Origin: Candidatus Cloacimonadota bacterium
Lineage (GTDB): Bacteria > Hydrothermota > E44-bin80
Length of the DNA stretch: 6,953 nt
Direction of reading: 5' to 3'
NCBI GenBank assembly: GCA_004376305.1
Contig: SOKD01000090.1
Span: 1 to 6,953 of the forward strand
Part shown: positions 5,861 to 6,953 of the stretch, in pieces
Layout: every line of letters starts with the position of its first letter
Position numbering within the stretch: position 1 is the stretch's first letter
Made by a program: the position numbers and the translations under genes
The notes under the pieces: model-generated
The model's database searches: none
What the model was told of the DNA's origin: nothing
What the model saw: the letters and a program-made list of their open reading frames with translations, nothing else

Positions 5861-6925
5861 TTATTTTATGGGCTTTTCAGCCTTCTTAATGTTTTTTGAT
5901 TCTTCAGTTGTGCCAGATTTGTGCCATTTTTCTGACCCAATTCTCCGGCTCAAAATATTAACAGCTCTGCCTTTGTATTCTTCTGAAAGATGAGAATATC
6001 TCATTGTCATCTGCATTGATTTATGACCTAAGAGCTCTTGAACAGTCTTTAAATTGACATTTGCCATAACCAAATGCGATGCAAAGGTATGTCTTAGGTC
6101 ATGAAATGTAAAATCTTTCAATGCTGCCCCGTTTTTAGCCTTCTTAAAGGCTGTTCTGAAGTCTTTATAGGGTTCACCATGTATGTTGAGAAAGACATGT
6201 TCATGCTGGCTTTCTTTCTTTATTTCAAAAAGAATCTCTCTTAGAGTATCATTAATTGGGATTTGCCTTGATTCTCCTCCTTTGGAGTCCTTGATAGTTA
6301 TAAGATTGGTTCCAAAATCAACATCTTGCCATTTTAGGTTAAGAATTTCGCTCTTTCTCATACCTGTTGTTAAAGCTGTAATTACCAAGGGTTTTAATTG
6401 TGGCTGACAACACCCTATTAGTTTATCAATTTCCTCTTGTGTCAAAAATCTCCGTCTTTTATTATTCTCCTTGAAAAGCTTAACCTCTTTAACTGGATTA
6501 TTAAAGGCTCTTTTCCATTTTATGGCAAGGTTAAACATATGCTTTATTAAAGCCAATTCTCTATTTACTGTGGCTGGAGTTACTCTTTCCTTTCTATCAA
6601 GCTTGTATTTTTCTACATCAAAAGGGGTAATGTCTTTTAACATTTTCTCGCTGAAAACCGGCAATAGGCTTCTCAAACTCGTTAAATCTCTTTCCCATGA
6701 TTTCTTATTTGCTTTAGCATAAGGAATGTATAAATCTGCTAATTCCTGTAAAGTTATGGAAGGATCAAATTCACGTATGTCAAATTTCCCACTAAGAACT
6801 TTCCCTTTGGCAATATCCAAAGCCTGTTGAGCTTCCTTCTTGCTTGTGCCAACAGCTTTCCTTATGCGTTTTCCTTCAATTGTGAAATCTAAATACCAGA
6901 TGTTTTTTCTTTTATATAGCCTCAT
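5861..6925 (-). CDS. Tyrosine recombinase, phage/genomic-island type integrase
   Basis: The 354-residue protein is a site-specific recombinase that would cut and rejoin att sites through a 3'-phosphotyrosine intermediate. The N-terminus (about 1-48, LYKRKNIWYLDFTIEGKRIRK) resembles an arm-site DNA-binding domain. A helical core-binding domain follows (about 57-150, beginning TLQELADLYIPYA). The catalytic domain (about 160-330) has the full set R190 (TGMRKSE), K215, H275 and R278 (FHDLRHTFASH), H301 (LGHKSMQMTM) and nucleophile Y310. The lysine-rich tail after 330 is of unknown role. The ATG at 6925 has AAAGGGG five bases upstream. It lies directly before tRNA-Lys on the same strand, with five bases between them, suggesting that gene or its border as the attachment site. 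Two lines counted in this gene are about 32-35% G+C, against 43-47% in two lines of mlaD and mlaF, hinting at foreign origin. It appears intact. Confidence 0.94.
   Translation of the reverse strand: MRLYKRKNIWYLDFTIEGKRIRKAVGTSKKEAQQALDIAKGKVLSGKFDIREFDPSITLQELADLYIPYAKANKKSWERDLTSLRSLLPVFSEKMLKDITPFDVEKYKLDRKERVTPATVNRELALIKHMFNLAIKWKRAFNNPVKEVKLFKENNKRRRFLTQEEIDKLIGCCQPQLKPLVITALTTGMRKSEILNLKWQDVDFGTNLITIKDSKGGESRQIPINDTLREILFEIKKESQHEHVFLNIHGEPYKDFRTAFKKAKNGAALKDFTFHDLRHTFASHLVMANVNLKTVQELLGHKSMQMTMRYSHLSEEYKGRAVNILSRRIGSEKWHKSGTTEESKNIKKAEKPIK
5863..5868 (-). promoter_or_regulatory. Candidate -10 box for tRNA-Lys overlapping the integrase stop codon
   Basis: TAAAAT (5868-5863, minus strand) matches five of six -10 positions and ends seven bases before the mature tRNA 5' end. 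Its last base is the first base of the integrase TAA stop. No convincing -35 box is seen at 16-18 bases; TTAAGA at a 15-base spacing is the nearest. If used, the integrase 3' end supplies the tRNA promoter. Confidence 0.3.
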
Positions 6926-6930
6926 GTAAT

Positions 6931-6952
6931 CCCCTTTACTGGGGCTATAATA
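6931..6952 (-). promoter_or_regulatory. Integrase leader: candidate -10 and hairpin over the ribosome site
   Basis: On the minus strand TATTAT (6952-6947) could be a -10 box; any -35 box lies beyond the window. CCCC (6944-6941) can pair with GGGG (6934-6931) across a six-base loop. GGGG is also the core of the integrase Shine-Dalgarno, so the fold would hide it. Confidence 0.3.
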
Positions 6953-6953
6953 T

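Noticed and set aside
5871..5882. Regulatory GGCT-GAAA-AGCC hairpin at the integrase end
   Set aside because: It has only four base pairs, lies within lysine/alanine/glutamate codons, and has no T tract directly after it; probably incidental.

Overview
The window looks like a diderm (outer-membrane) bacterial chromosome of moderate-to-low G+C. The evidence is an MCE/Mla-type lipid transport set (permease, ATPase, membrane-anchored MCE protein) next to bacterial replicative helicase DnaB and RadA. The phylum cannot be fixed from this sequence. The gene order udg-dnaB-mlaE-mlaF-mlaD-radA, all on the minus strand, is not the classical rpsF-rpsR-rplI-dnaB order.

Layout, read in the direction of transcription (minus strand, right to left). 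(1) 6953-5861: a complete tyrosine recombinase with all six catalytic residues, more A+T rich than the other genes in the stretches sampled. (2) 5855-5783: tRNA-Lys(CTT), starting five bases after the integrase stop codon. (3) 5782-5455: about 330 bases without a gene, holding a 9-bp tandem repeat and an unusual array of ten micro-palindromes separated by 13-14 nt linkers, in two oppositely oriented blocks. (4) 5454-5426: a strong 12-bp hairpin with a T tract, probably a terminator. It is followed at once by a good sigma70-type promoter (5414-5386). (5) 5376-1050: a tightly packed operon of family 4 uracil-DNA glycosylase, dnaB, mlaE, mlaF and mlaD, with every junction overlapping. (6) 960-1: the first 320 codons of radA, running off the left edge of the window.

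How the genes fit together: the operon mixes genome maintenance (uracil excision, replication fork helicase, and RadA 89 bases downstream) with an envelope phospholipid transporter whose three genes are translationally coupled. To the right, the integrase and tRNA suggest the edge of an integrated element whose body would lie beyond position 6953. Its polarity is unusual because the integrase touches the 5' end of the tRNA rather than the 3' end. The least explained part of the window is the micro-palindrome array at 5463-5685.
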